This document shows, in pieces, positions 1 to 8,820 of a stretch of DNA of 56,587 bases. Where the stretch lies: NCBI GenBank assembly GCA_947494925.1, contig CANLWS010000017.1:1-56587 (forward strand), written 5' to 3'. The notes beneath the pieces were generated by a model. That model saw only the letters and a program-made list of their open reading frames with translations, made no database searches and was not told the origin of the DNA. Origin of the DNA: an uncultured Alteromonadaceae bacterium (lineage in GTDB: Bacteria; Pseudomonadota; Gammaproteobacteria; Enterobacterales; Alteromonadaceae). The position numbers and the translations under genes were made by a program. Each line of letters opens with the position of its first letter. Within the stretch, counting starts at the first letter, position 1.

Positions 1-42
1 TGTAGCGAAGATCCTTGACTAATCAAGGGCTCTAGCAAGATT

Positions 43-70
43 GAAAAGGTCACTTAGGTGGCCTTTTTTT
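43..70 (+). terminator. Rho-independent terminator
   Basis: A GGTCAC/GTGGCC stem (one G-T pair) flanked by A-tract and T-tract is followed by a run of seven T. It must serve a gene or RNA lying upstream, outside the window. Confidence 0.7.
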
Positions 71-218
71 GTGGCTGAAGGAAAGGTGAGTAGACGTCGC
101 CTGATTTCTTACAGAATAAAATAATGTCAGTATGGGATATTGGAGATTTGGAGAGTGGATGTTAAAAGAGGAGAATTTGTACGACTGCTGGATAACTTCA
201 GGTTAAACAACGGAAACA

Positions 219-236
219 GGGCCAGTAGACTGACCC
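219..236 (-). terminator. Probable terminator of the DUF2846 lipoprotein gene
   Basis: An 8-bp stem read on the - strand (GGGTCAGT / ACTGGCCC, one G-T pair, loop CT) lies just after the stop of the lipoprotein gene and is followed by TGTTT. The T-run is short, so efficiency is uncertain. Confidence 0.45.
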
Positions 237-250
237 TTAAGCATTAAAAA

Positions 251-685
251 CTATTTAATAAGTTTACATTGCTTAACACCGGCTTGACCCTTAGCTTCGT
301 CAACCAGATGCAACTTTGAACGGGCAGAGAAGGCGCCCATTTTAACTTCTTGCCATACGTAGTAAATTTGACCTGCTTCAGCTTGAATTTCCAACATGGC
401 ATCGTTTTCCGTCTTGGAAACGATCATATGTTTTCCAGGTTCCACTTCTTCAACGAGAAACGTTTTTGCTGCAGTATCACCCACTAATTTGTCGTTAATC
501 AGGACTGGCATTTTGATTGCGGCTCCAAAATTTTCATTTCGATAAACGTAAATTTTAGATTTAGCACTATCAGGTTGAAAGGTTTTTGCCGCTGTATCCT
601 GCTCCAATGATGCCATTGGAACTGAAGCACATCCGCCAAGCAAAAGAGCTGTAGTGGCAAATAACGCTACAATGTATTTTCTCAT
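251..685 (-). CDS. DUF2846-type outer-membrane lipoprotein
   Basis: A 144-residue lipoprotein. The N-terminus has a charged start, a hydrophobic stretch and a lipobox LLGGC, placing the lipidated cysteine at residue 19. The next residue is Ala, so Lol sorting to the outer membrane is expected. The mature part resembles the DUF2846 family: a short beta-rich domain containing 'IYVYRNE', 'PVLINDKLVGD' and 'AEAGQIYYVWQE', as in phage and bacterial lipoproteins of unknown function. An ATG two codons upstream (691) exists, but AAGGA sits only 2 nt before it and 7 nt before the ATG at 685, so 685 is preferred. It is monocistronic. Biological role unknown. Confidence 0.75.
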   Translation of the reverse strand: MRKYIVALFATTALLLGGCASVPMASLEQDTAAKTFQPDSAKSKIYVYRNENFGAAIKMPVLINDKLVGDTAAKTFLVEEVEPGKHMIVSKTENDAMLEIQAEAGQIYYVWQEVKMGAFSARSKLHLVDEAKGQAGVKQCKLIK

Positions 686-892
686 TTCCATTTCCTTTTT
701 TTGTTTTTATTTCCAAAACTATTTGTGATTTAAATAGTCGCTTTTAGGCGACACTTTACAAAGATAACACGTATGATTTTGTCTAAATAGTTCAAAAACG
801 TGAAAGTTAAGTAGTTAAAGGAATATTTTGATTTTTTCATAATCAGATAAAACGATGTAACATATCTGGTTCTTATTAAAGATGAATTCTGA

Positions 893-1393
893 ATGTCCAC
901 CTTCTCAAGACAACTTATCGCTCTGGATATGCTATCAGAGGAAATGACAGAAGCTTTAGCTCTGCCTGAAGTGTCTCAAACTGCGCTGGTGTCGTCCGAG
1001 TATTTATCGTTGTTGAGCCAATATAGACGGGCATCAGAGTCACTCGGCCAGCTAGCCGCTGAACTTACTGAAAATGGTTTCTCTGAGACCATTGGCAAAC
1101 ACAACGTCTGCGTACATCTGGTCAATAAGAAAGTGTTGATGGTGCAGAACAAATTGTTGGAATATGCTGTCGATTTCTATGATGCAAGCAGACGGGCTGA
1201 GCGGATAAGGCATGATGAATTTAATCAACAGGCTGATATTCGATTTGATTTATTGTCTACCCGTGCAATTAAGCTGAGGTCACAATTTAAGACAATCGCC
1301 AAAGCAATGAAACAGTCCGATTACGAAAGTTTAATGCGAGGGATAGGCTTAGCAGATTTTGACTGGGGTTGGGATGTCTTGATGGCAATATAG
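893..1393 (+). CDS. Hypothetical cytoplasmic helical protein
   Basis: A 166-residue protein with no signal peptide or membrane segment. It is rich in Leu, Arg and Glu and reads as almost entirely alpha-helical, with amphipathic stretches such as 'LSLLSQYRRASESLGQLAAEL' broken by a short 'NGFSETIGKHNVCVHLVNKK' segment. I do not recognise a family. It stands alone, converging on the MaoC-like gene with 67 nt between stops. The ribosome binding site is weak. The complete frame and ordinary codon use support a real gene; function cannot be assigned. Confidence 0.6.
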   Translation: MSTFSRQLIALDMLSEEMTEALALPEVSQTALVSSEYLSLLSQYRRASESLGQLAAELTENGFSETIGKHNVCVHLVNKKVLMVQNKLLEYAVDFYDASRRAERIRHDEFNQQADIRFDLLSTRAIKLRSQFKTIAKAMKQSDYESLMRGIGLADFDWGWDVLMAI

Positions 1394-1460
1394 GCCGCAT
1401 GACGGCTAAGTAAGATTAACATTGAATACCCGATTGCCACTGAATTAATGGTTACATTGG

Positions 1461-1898
1461 TCATTTTTTACAACGAAAAAATGCGTTGGACTCTACGGAC
1501 ATAACAGTTTCGTCATGTTGATTCACGATTTCGTAAAACGCCGACACGACTCCGACCCCAGGTTTACTTTTCGACAATCTACAGTCCTTTATCACGCCTT
1601 TAACACTCAGAACATAACCAGGATAAACTGGTTTTAGCCACTTAATTTTTTCTACGCCTGGTGAGCCCAGACTGCCATGTTCAGCTGGCATACTGTCAAC
1701 CAACATACGCATAAACATCGCTGCGCTATGCCATCCGCTGGCACATAAACCACCAAATAGCGACTGTTTAGCTTTTTCATTATCCAAATGAAAATATTGG
1801 GGGTCATATTTTGAAGCAAAATCGACGATTTCATCCTCAGTCACCAAATACTCACCGAACCTAATTGTCTGATCTATATAAAAATCTTCAAAATACAT
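1461..1898 (-). CDS. MaoC-like hot-dog dehydratase
   Basis: A 145-residue single hot-dog-fold protein of the MaoC / (R)-specific enoyl-CoA hydratase family. Residues 31-38 'YDPQYFHL' hold the Asp and His of the D-x4-H hydratase motif. The following 'FGGLCASGWHSAAM' is the characteristic substrate-tunnel segment. The family hydrates trans-2-enoyl-CoA to (R)-3-hydroxyacyl-CoA, or acts on related acyl thioesters; the natural substrate is unknown here. Length fits a stand-alone domain. AGGG lies 7 nt before the ATG. No fatty-acid or PHA genes flank it. Confidence 0.85.
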   Translation of the reverse strand: MYFEDFYIDQTIRFGEYLVTEDEIVDFASKYDPQYFHLDNEKAKQSLFGGLCASGWHSAAMFMRMLVDSMPAEHGSLGSPGVEKIKWLKPVYPGYVLSVKGVIKDCRLSKSKPGVGVVSAFYEIVNQHDETVMSVESNAFFRCKK

Positions 1899-2056
1899 AT
1901 ACTTACCCTACTAATTGGCATACTAAAAGACATAGCTAATGGAATTGGTATTATACTCAGTAACTTGTTTAGCCTGATCACGTGCTGTTTAAACTATTGC
2001 AGTGTTTAATTTACCATCAGTCCGGCATTATTGCCCGGCCAACCGTTAAATGAGCT

Positions 2057-2791
2057 ATGAGCCGATTCGTGAAGACATTGAACACAATTTTATTCCTTGT
2101 CACTTGCCACCTTGGATCTGATGCAAATGCAGAACAAAAAAGAGTCACGCTTGGCACCATATTATTTCCACCAAACATTCAGATAGACCAGTCTTCAGGT
2201 AAATGTGTCGGAAAAAATATTGATGTGACTCGTCAGGTATTGAGCGGTTATCAAATCGAATTGGATGTGGTGTGCGCTTCTCCGATGCGTATTTATAAAC
2301 TGTTGGCCAGGTCGGAAGTGGATTTTACGATCAATATCAAGTCCACCAGTGCGCTTAAAGACTCAGTATACTTCGTACAAAGACCCTATCGACAATTGGT
2401 GTTGAATTTGTATCGCTATCGTTCTGCGCAAGGCTTCAAATCTGTTTCTGCTATCCGTGGTTTCGATTACAATGGCTATCGTCAGCAATATAAGGACATG
2501 GGCGTAGAGTTTTTGGATTTACCTAATGCAGTGTCGGCAATTCAGGTGTTTGTGAAGCAACAAAGTGACGCACTGCTATCTTATCAATCGCCAGTGTTAT
2601 TCTTTCAACGGAATGATAAATTGGGATTTCCCGAAGAGGTGTCTGTTACACCTCTTCTAAAAATTGATACCCACTATGCGATAGCCAAAAAGTCAGATAA
2701 TTTTGAATTGATTCGGTCCGCATTAAATGACTATGCGCAACGAAGAGACTTTACCTATTTTCAGGACATTCTGGCGATAGATTCAAATTGA
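2057..2791 (+). CDS. Periplasmic solute-binding-like protein (SBP_bac_3 fold)
   Basis: A 244-residue exported protein. Residues 1-25 are a signal peptide ending 'SDANA', and the mature protein resembles the family-3 amino-acid-binding fold common in Alteromonadales outside any ABC operon. Visible elements are the early 'TLGTILFPPNIQID' strand, the 'GKNIDVTRQVL' lobe helix, and a late 'DTHYAIAKKSDNFELIRSALNDY' segment typical of these proteins. No permease or ATPase gene is adjacent, so it may be a sensor-type periplasmic protein rather than a transporter part. The next gene starts 43 nt downstream. Confidence 0.7.
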   Translation: MSRFVKTLNTILFLVTCHLGSDANAEQKRVTLGTILFPPNIQIDQSSGKCVGKNIDVTRQVLSGYQIELDVVCASPMRIYKLLARSEVDFTINIKSTSALKDSVYFVQRPYRQLVLNLYRYRSAQGFKSVSAIRGFDYNGYRQQYKDMGVEFLDLPNAVSAIQVFVKQQSDALLSYQSPVLFFQRNDKLGFPEEVSVTPLLKIDTHYAIAKKSDNFELIRSALNDYAQRRDFTYFQDILAIDSN

Positions 2792-2834
2792 AGTAACCCG
2801 TTCTAAAAAAACGAAGAGTTCAACAAAGGAGCCC

Positions 2835-3284
2835 ATGGAAGCCTCACTCATCAACCTTGCTAATGTTATACAAATAGCCGTAGCGCCAGTTTTCCTGCTT
2901 GCTGGGATCGCTGGTTTTCTCAATGTGATGTCGGGTCGACTCGGACGTATTGTGGACAGGGCCCGAATCCTGGAGAAACGTATGTTTGTGATCAAAGGCG
3001 AAGAGCAAAAGAAGTCGTCACAATATGAGTTACGGACCCTATGGCGCCGGATACGGATGATCAATTGGTCAATAGGCATGTGCACCGCTTCAGCTTTGAT
3101 GGTATGTGCGGTGGTCGTTTCCCTGTTTATTGGTGATATTTGGCATTTACAATTCGAAACCTTGGTTACCGGGCTATTTGTTTTTGCGATGCTTTTATTG
3201 ATTACTGCCCTAATTCTGTTTCTGAGAGAAATCCAATTGGCAACCCGCACGCTGCAACTGGGCAGAGAATCGTTTGATGATTGA
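2835..3284 (+). CDS. DUF2721 family membrane protein
   Basis: A 149-residue inner-membrane protein matching the DUF2721 pattern: an N-terminal membrane helix (about residues 10-30, 'VIQIAVAPVFLLAGIAGFL'), then the conserved 'NVMSGRLGRIVDRARILE' segment, then two further membrane helices (about 77-98 and 108-127). Function is unknown for the family. AAAGGAG lies immediately upstream of the ATG. Probably co-transcribed with the binding protein before it. Confidence 0.85.
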   Translation: MEASLINLANVIQIAVAPVFLLAGIAGFLNVMSGRLGRIVDRARILEKRMFVIKGEEQKKSSQYELRTLWRRIRMINWSIGMCTASALMVCAVVVSLFIGDIWHLQFETLVTGLFVFAMLLLITALILFLREIQLATRTLQLGRESFDD

Positions 3285-3422
3285 AATGAAGACGGTTTTT
3301 GCTTTTTCGTGATTTATGGCGTGAATCAGTTACTTAAGTACTCGTTTACTGATGACGTTCTATGGATAAATCGATTATAGTTAAATCTACAATGACCCAA
3401 AACAATAGCAACGGGGCAATGG

Positions 3423-4544
3423 ATGTCAGATACCCACTTACAGGAAGTAGAACCGCCTGTAGAACCAATTACAAGTGAGCGTAAGCTCACTCCACTTACT
3501 TTTCTTACCCACTTTCTAGGGCGAATCAGACGGTACTTTGCTCAAAAGTTATCAGAGCTAACCGTTTCACAATGGCTCTACCTGTTTGCGTTTCTACTTC
3601 TTATTAGCAGTGTTGATCAGGATATCGAAGAAGGATCCACATTGCTATGGGTTGGGGCGATCGCAGGTTTTGGCCTGATCAGGGAGTTGTGGCATGTTTT
3701 TAACCGAATCTGGGACAATATACTGGGTAAGGCTCTGGTGTTTGTACTCTATGCTGCCACCGCAAACTTCGCGATAGCGGTATCTGCTTTAAAAGTAAAT
3801 GCCATAGCCGGTATAGAACCTTTTCCATTTGTTTTTAGCATTGGTTTCGCGACTTTATTAATGTTGCCATTTTGGCTTTTGATCGCGTCGCTTTTGTTCT
3901 TTTCCATCGCCCTGGTAGTGGGAAATTTATGGCTTATCGCTAGCGTATTGTTGCGCATTATCAGAATTAAAGTGCAGGTACACTGGGAAGACAAGTCATT
4001 TGTTTTTGCCACTATGATACTGAGAGTCGTATTAATCCCTTACGTCATCATGTCTGTTTTTTATATGGCAGTGCCTTACGCTGAAGAGGTTCAGTTGTTT
4101 AAAGACCCGATACAGTTTCTCAAAAAAGCGGTTAAAGAAGACACAGAATCTAACCAGAATGCAGAGGACATACTCGGATCTGATCTTGCTCAAACGGAAC
4201 CAGAAAACGAATTGTCTCAGGAAGTGTCGGTTCCAACAGAGCCTCCTATCGATAATGAGCCTAATGTAAATATTACAGTAAGCGGCAACCTGGCTGCTGT
4301 GCTCAATCAAGAAGGAGAGGAAAGTTCCGGCATATTCGATAAATTGATTGCAACCTTCATTTATGAATTTGAGATGTACCCCTATTCAGCCTGTAAAAAG
4401 CAACCCGAACAAAAAAGCCTGATCATCAACGAAAATTCCGTTTTGTTAGTAGAGAAGGATGATTCCGAACTAGGCTTCAAATTTTCCGTTGCAGCATGCG
4501 AAGGTAATTATGAAGACCCTGAGGAGCCGCTTAATGCCAATTGA
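3423..4544 (+). CDS. Hypothetical multi-pass membrane protein with acidic periplasmic or cytosolic tail
   Basis: A 373-residue protein not assigned to a family. It has about five hydrophobic segments between residues 50 and 220 (for example 'WLYLFAFLLLISSV', 'GKALVFVLYAATANFAIAV', 'LIASLLFFSIALVVGNLWLI' and 'VVLIPYVIMSVFYMAV'). An acidic, Pro/Glu-rich linker (about 240-290) and a small C-terminal soluble domain with two cysteines follow. Its stop codon overlaps the start of the next gene, so the two are probably translationally coupled. No function is proposed. Confidence 0.65.
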   Translation: MSDTHLQEVEPPVEPITSERKLTPLTFLTHFLGRIRRYFAQKLSELTVSQWLYLFAFLLLISSVDQDIEEGSTLLWVGAIAGFGLIRELWHVFNRIWDNILGKALVFVLYAATANFAIAVSALKVNAIAGIEPFPFVFSIGFATLLMLPFWLLIASLLFFSIALVVGNLWLIASVLLRIIRIKVQVHWEDKSFVFATMILRVVLIPYVIMSVFYMAVPYAEEVQLFKDPIQFLKKAVKEDTESNQNAEDILGSDLAQTEPENELSQEVSVPTEPPIDNEPNVNITVSGNLAAVLNQEGEESSGIFDKLIATFIYEFEMYPYSACKKQPEQKSLIINENSVLLVEKDDSELGFKFSVAACEGNYEDPEEPLNAN

Positions 4545-5811
4545 TTCAGCATTGGAGCTACCTTGCGGTACCGTGCTCCCGAATCGCTTATGTAAAGCGG
4601 CTATGACAGAAGGTCTTGCAGACAAATTCGATCGACCCACTGTTGAGTTAAACCGTCTCTATGAGCGGTGGTCAGAAGGTGGAGCGGGCTTGCTGATCAC
4701 TGGCAATGTAATGGTCGATAAGCGCTATCTCGAAAGGGGAGGTAATGTCGTCATTGAGAATGAAAGTGGGCTTGCGGAACTGACTGAATGGGCCAAAGCG
4801 GGGAAAAAAGCGGGCAATCACCTATGGATGCAGATTAATCACCCGGGACGACAATGTGCTCGCTTGGTTAACAGCCAACCGGTTTCTCCCTCCGATGTGC
4901 AACTGGATATTTTGGCCAACTTCGGCAAACCCAGAGCGCTGCATGAAGACGAAATTGAAGATATTATCTGTCGTTTTGCAGAGACAGCAAGAATCGCCCG
5001 GAAAGCTGGCTTCACTGGCGTACAAATTCATAGCGCGCATGGTTATCTAGGCAGCCAGTTTCTCTCCCCAATGACAAATCATCGTCATGACAAATGGGGT
5101 GGTTGTTTAGAAAACCGCGCCAGGTTTTTGTTGGAAACCATCCGTCGCGTCCGGCAAACCGTAGGTGCTGACTTTCCCATCAGCGTTAAATTAAATTCAT
5201 CGGATTTTCAAAAAGGCGGGTTTAGCCAGGAAGATTGTATTCAAGTCGTCAAAATGATCGGTGAAGAGGGAATAGACCTGCTCGAGATTTCAGGTGGGAC
5301 TTATGAGCAATTGGCTTTTATGAACCCGGAAAGTTCACTAGAGGTTCGTGACAGTTCCAAAAAGCGAGAAGCGTATTTTTTACAATATGCCCAGGCAATC
5401 CAACGATCGCTTAATGCATCAGGCAACAAAACTCCATTGATGGTCACCGGAGGGTTTCGTTCGGCGGATGGCATGCAGCGAGCGTTAGAAAGTCAGGAAA
5501 CTGACATGATAGGTTTGGGAAGACCTCTATGCACTGACCCCGATTTCCCCAATAGAATAATCAATGGCAATGTTAATTCAGCGCCTGATTATCAAGCGAA
5601 TTTAGTTTTGGGAAATGGCTATTGGGGCAATAACAGTCCATCTTCTTCTGTACGGGGAATTAACAATCAGGGGCAGGCTGGCTGGTATTATTATCAGATA
5701 GTCTGTCTGGCGAATGATAAGCCTCTCAACCTAAGGATGGGCGTATTAAGTTCGTTTATACGACACATGGGAAGTGATTTAGTGAAAGTAGTGCGGAGGA
5801 AATTTGTTTAG
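4534..5811 (+). CDS. NADH:flavin oxidoreductase, Old Yellow Enzyme family
   Basis: A 425-residue FMN-dependent ene-reductase-like TIM barrel. Family signatures are 'NRLCKAAMTEGLAD' near the N-terminus, 'QINHPGRQ', and 'GVQIHSAHGYLGSQFLSP', which carries the paired residues that bind the nitrogen-containing or carbonyl substrate. Further signatures are 'NRARFLLETIRRVR', 'ISVKLNSSDF' and the late 'GLGRPLCTDPDFPN' phosphate-binding region. The start at 4534 is chosen because GAGGAG lies 7 nt upstream; ATGs at 4489 and 4510 lack this. The start overlaps the preceding stop. Substrate unknown; such enzymes reduce alpha,beta-unsaturated carbonyls or nitro compounds. Confidence 0.88.
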   Translation: MPIDSALELPCGTVLPNRLCKAAMTEGLADKFDRPTVELNRLYERWSEGGAGLLITGNVMVDKRYLERGGNVVIENESGLAELTEWAKAGKKAGNHLWMQINHPGRQCARLVNSQPVSPSDVQLDILANFGKPRALHEDEIEDIICRFAETARIARKAGFTGVQIHSAHGYLGSQFLSPMTNHRHDKWGGCLENRARFLLETIRRVRQTVGADFPISVKLNSSDFQKGGFSQEDCIQVVKMIGEEGIDLLEISGGTYEQLAFMNPESSLEVRDSSKKREAYFLQYAQAIQRSLNASGNKTPLMVTGGFRSADGMQRALESQETDMIGLGRPLCTDPDFPNRIINGNVNSAPDYQANLVLGNGYWGNNSPSSSVRGINNQGQAGWYYYQIVCLANDKPLNLRMGVLSSFIRHMGSDLVKVVRRKFV

Positions 5812-6029
5812 CATTCAGTGCATGTATAACATCTCCGCAGCACACTTAGCTAGAACAGACCAGTCTTGGCAATTTGGACCAATTTTGAGCTAATTCCCCT
5901 AGTCGCCTTGGTCAATCCAACCAATCTCAAACAATAAAAACCCCTAAGCCATTGTAGTAAAAGAAAAAAATCAATTGGCTTAACATTTGCTTTACATGAG
6001 TCGCTAAGAACTTTTATTAGGAACATATT

Positions 6030-7028
6030 ATGTATACAGACGAAGATCTGAATACAGCGGTTGATTCAGGCGTATTTACTCAACAGGCTGTAGATAACTT
6101 TCGCAACCAGGTTGCCCAATTGCAGAATACTGTGGCGGTTGACGAAGAAAACTTTCGATTGATCAGTGGTTTTAACGACGTGTTTGTGGTGATTGCCAGT
6201 GGCTTACTGCTTGCGTCAATTGCTTGGCTTGGCATTAAAATAAGTCCGGTAGCGGGTGCTTTGGCATTGTCAGCTGCCTCTTGGGGGTTGTCTGAGTTTT
6301 TTGTGTTAAGAAGACGTATGGCACTGCCCGCTATCGCTTTATTGCTCACCTTCCTCGGTGGTATATTCGCCGCACCTCTCGCGTTTAACGAACATCCTAA
6401 TGAGATTTCATTTGTCATCTCGGGTATTTTAACAGCCATCGCAGCGCGAGTGCATTGGATGCGATTTAAGGTACCAATTACAGTTGCTGCAGGCACTGCT
6501 GCTGGTTTGGCTTGTGTACTTGCGGTGATTGTTTCGATTTATCCTTATGCTCGTACCTGGATCTTGCCCATGTTGTTTGTCGCTGGGCTTGTCACATTCG
6601 CATTGGCAATGTATTGGGATTCTGCAGATAGAAGCCGTCAAACCCGTAAATCCGACGTTGCATTTTGGTTGCATCTTGTATCTGCACCAATGATCGTACA
6701 CCCCATATTTTCTTCACTTGGTATTTTACAAGGCGTTGAGAGTCTCTATAGTTCGGTGATTGTGGTTGCCCTATACGTGGCGCTAGCTATGGTTTCAATT
6801 GCTGTAGACCGCCGTGCCATTATGGTGTCTGCCCTGGTGTATGTAATTTATGCGTTCTCTAGTTTGCTGGAAAATTACGGTATGATCAGTTACAGCTTCG
6901 CCGTCACAGGCGTGTGCATTGGCGCTACTTTACTTCTTCTTTCAGCCTTCTGGCAGACTAGTCGCAGAAAGGTATTGATGCTGGTTCCTGAGCCCATTCA
7001 ACTACATTTGCCTTTACTAAAAGCGTAA
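6030..7028 (+). CDS. Multi-pass membrane protein, DUF2157-like N-terminus
   Basis: A 332-residue protein with a soluble N-terminal segment (1-45, 'DLNTAVDSGVFTQQAVDNF', resembling the short N-terminal helix pair of DUF2157/DUF4401 proteins). About nine or ten membrane helices follow to residue 318, ending in a short basic tail. AGGA lies 8 nt before the ATG. The role of this group is unknown. It is followed after 100 nt by the DUF4097-like gene on the same strand; common transcription is possible. Confidence 0.7.
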   Translation: MYTDEDLNTAVDSGVFTQQAVDNFRNQVAQLQNTVAVDEENFRLISGFNDVFVVIASGLLLASIAWLGIKISPVAGALALSAASWGLSEFFVLRRRMALPAIALLLTFLGGIFAAPLAFNEHPNEISFVISGILTAIAARVHWMRFKVPITVAAGTAAGLACVLAVIVSIYPYARTWILPMLFVAGLVTFALAMYWDSADRSRQTRKSDVAFWLHLVSAPMIVHPIFSSLGILQGVESLYSSVIVVALYVALAMVSIAVDRRAIMVSALVYVIYAFSSLLENYGMISYSFAVTGVCIGATLLLLSAFWQTSRRKVLMLVPEPIQLHLPLLKA

Positions 7029-7128
7029 ATTATTTGCCTGTTACAACGATTGATTTAAACCTTTTGCGTGTAACAGGCGACTCATCTTCCAAATGACGTT
7101 CTATTTGCTTTACCAACAGGAATTTAAG

Positions 7129-7908
7129 ATGAAAAACATCATGAAGTTAGCATTAATTGCAATATTCGGTGTGGGCTTATCAACGGCGGTTTTGGCCAAG
7201 TATGAGAAAAATAAAGAACTGGAACTCTCGAGCCAGAACCTGGAAAGCTTTACCTTGGATACGGGAGCAGGAGATCTGATTATACGCGGCGACAAAGACG
7301 CAGACAAAATTTCCGTTCGAGCCAAAATTCGCCCCGATGATATTGATCCGGATAGCTACACTTTGACTCTTGAGCAACAAGGCAACGAAGCTGTTTTGGT
7401 TGCCCATATTGAATCTCGCATGTTTAACAATAGTTACATCGATTTGCTTGTGACGGTTCCCAGTGAACTTAAATTGGAAATAATGGATCGTTCAGGCGAC
7501 CTCGAAGTTGAAGATATACAGGCGGATGTGCGTATTGATGATCGTTCTGGCGATATCCATCTTAAAAATATACAGGGAGATTTGGTTGTCAAAGACAGAT
7601 CTGGCGACATAGAGATGCGCTCTATGACAGGCGACGTGGATATTCAGGATAGATCCGGGGATTTGGATATTATAACTCTGACTGGAAACCTGAGCATAGA
7701 TGACAGTTCAGGTGATGTGAATATTCGCACTGTGGCTGGAAACGTGGAACTAGAGGATGGATCAGGAGACATAGATATTATTGACGTAAGCGGCAAGGTG
7801 GGTGTTGAAGATGGTTCAGGCGACATCAACATAGACGGTGCGGAGTCATTCGTTCTTTACCGTGACGGCAAAGGTGATGTAGACCTGGCCAACGTTAAAA
7901 ACCATTAA
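7129..7908 (+). CDS. Secreted DUF4097-like protein with tandem SGD beta repeats
   Basis: A 259-residue exported protein. Residues 1-21 form a signal peptide ending 'AVLA'. Residues 25-110 are a beta-rich entry domain ('FTLDTGAGDLIIRGDKDADK'). From about residue 118 the chain is a regular series of roughly 22-residue units, each carrying 'SGD' after an 'xDRS/xDGS/xDSS' turn; seven such turns are visible. This is the pattern of DUF4097/DUF2807 putative adhesin proteins that form a right-handed beta-solenoid. ATG 7129 has AGGA 7 nt upstream; an ATG at 7093 lacks a site and would disrupt the signal peptide. Likely periplasmic or surface exposed; ligand unknown. Confidence 0.85.
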   Translation: MKNIMKLALIAIFGVGLSTAVLAKYEKNKELELSSQNLESFTLDTGAGDLIIRGDKDADKISVRAKIRPDDIDPDSYTLTLEQQGNEAVLVAHIESRMFNNSYIDLLVTVPSELKLEIMDRSGDLEVEDIQADVRIDDRSGDIHLKNIQGDLVVKDRSGDIEMRSMTGDVDIQDRSGDLDIITLTGNLSIDDSSGDVNIRTVAGNVELEDGSGDIDIIDVSGKVGVEDGSGDINIDGAESFVLYRDGKGDVDLANVKNH

Positions 7909-7928
7909 ACCTGTCAGAAATTTTAAAA

Positions 7929-7951
7929 AAATGCCGCTTCACGCGGCATTT
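7929..7951. terminator. Bidirectional terminator between DUF4097 gene and rluF
   Basis: A perfect 7-bp GC-rich stem ATGCCGC / GCGGCAT with loop TTCAC is bordered by A-tracts on one side and TTTC on the other. It is placed between two convergent genes. Confidence 0.75.
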
Positions 7952-7959
7952 CATTGTCG

Positions 7960-8703
7960 TTAGTTTGAGGCTGTTTTAGTTGACGACTCCAGCGCGTGAT
8001 TTAGTTTCGACATTTCGTCTTCTGTTAGATTTCGCCATTGACCTGGTTTTAAACCTCCCAGGTCAATGTGCATAATGCGGGTGCGCTTTAATTTGGTGAC
8101 TTCGTAACCCAGAAATTCACACATGCGACGAATTTGACGATTTAATCCTTGCGTCAGGATTATTTTGAATCGATTTCGACCCATTGCATTAACTTTACAA
8201 CGTTTAGTGACGGTACCGAGAATCGGAATACCACTCCCCATTTTCTTAATAAATCGTTCGCTGATTGGATTGTTGACAGTGACGATATACTCTTTGTCGT
8301 GAGCATTTTCGGCACGAAGTATTTTGTTCACTATGTCGCCATCACTGGTCAATAAGATCAGCCCTTCAGATGGCTTATCCAACCTTCCGATAGGGAAAAT
8401 GCGTTGCCTGTGTTTTATGGCATCGATAATATTACCTTTGACATGCCTTTCAGTGGTACAGGTGATCCCGATAGGTTTGTGGTAAGCAATGTATACGCGA
8501 TCAGACTTGTTTTCCGGACTTGCACCAATGGGTTTGCCATCGAGTGCCACATTGTCACCGGGCATGACTTTAGTTCCCAGTTCAGGCAATTTCCCATTGA
8601 TCGTAACGCGCTTTTGTTCGATATAGCGATCAGCTTCCCGTCTTGAGCAAATACCGGATTCGCTGATAAATTTATTTAGCCGTTTACCTGTCGCGTCACT
8701 CAT
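7960..8703 (-). CDS. rluF: 23S rRNA pseudouridine(2604) synthase RluF
   Basis: A 247-residue RsuA/RluB/E/F-family pseudouridine synthase. The N-terminal S4 RNA-binding domain is 'KRLNKFISESGICSRREADR' (residues 7-26). The catalytic segment 'IGRLDKPSEGLILLTSDGD' contains the essential Asp, and 'GLNRQIRRMCEFLGYEV' is the conserved C-terminal motif. The S4 start 'LNKFISESGICSRREAD' and the 'KPSEGL' variant point to RluF, which modifies U2604 of 23S rRNA (and tRNA-Tyr U35 in E. coli), rather than RluB or RluE. It is shorter than the E. coli protein (290) at the C-terminus. Divergent from the reductase gene. Confidence 0.88.
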   Translation of the reverse strand: MSDATGKRLNKFISESGICSRREADRYIEQKRVTINGKLPELGTKVMPGDNVALDGKPIGASPENKSDRVYIAYHKPIGITCTTERHVKGNIIDAIKHRQRIFPIGRLDKPSEGLILLTSDGDIVNKILRAENAHDKEYIVTVNNPISERFIKKMGSGIPILGTVTKRCKVNAMGRNRFKIILTQGLNRQIRRMCEFLGYEVTKLKRTRIMHIDLGGLKPGQWRNLTEDEMSKLNHALESSTKTASN

Positions 8704-8820
8704 TTCGCGTATAAATTCCTGAAATAACTGGGAGTTGAATTATGAACAAGCTAACCTGAACAATAAACATTTAATTCACGTACATCTCTTGAAAGTGAAA
8801 ATCAGAAATAAGGAACCAGA

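Noticed and set aside
2783..3250. A 155-codon - strand open frame opposite the DUF2721 gene
   Set aside because: The + strand product matches a known family with a good ribosome binding site; the - strand product is basic and featureless.
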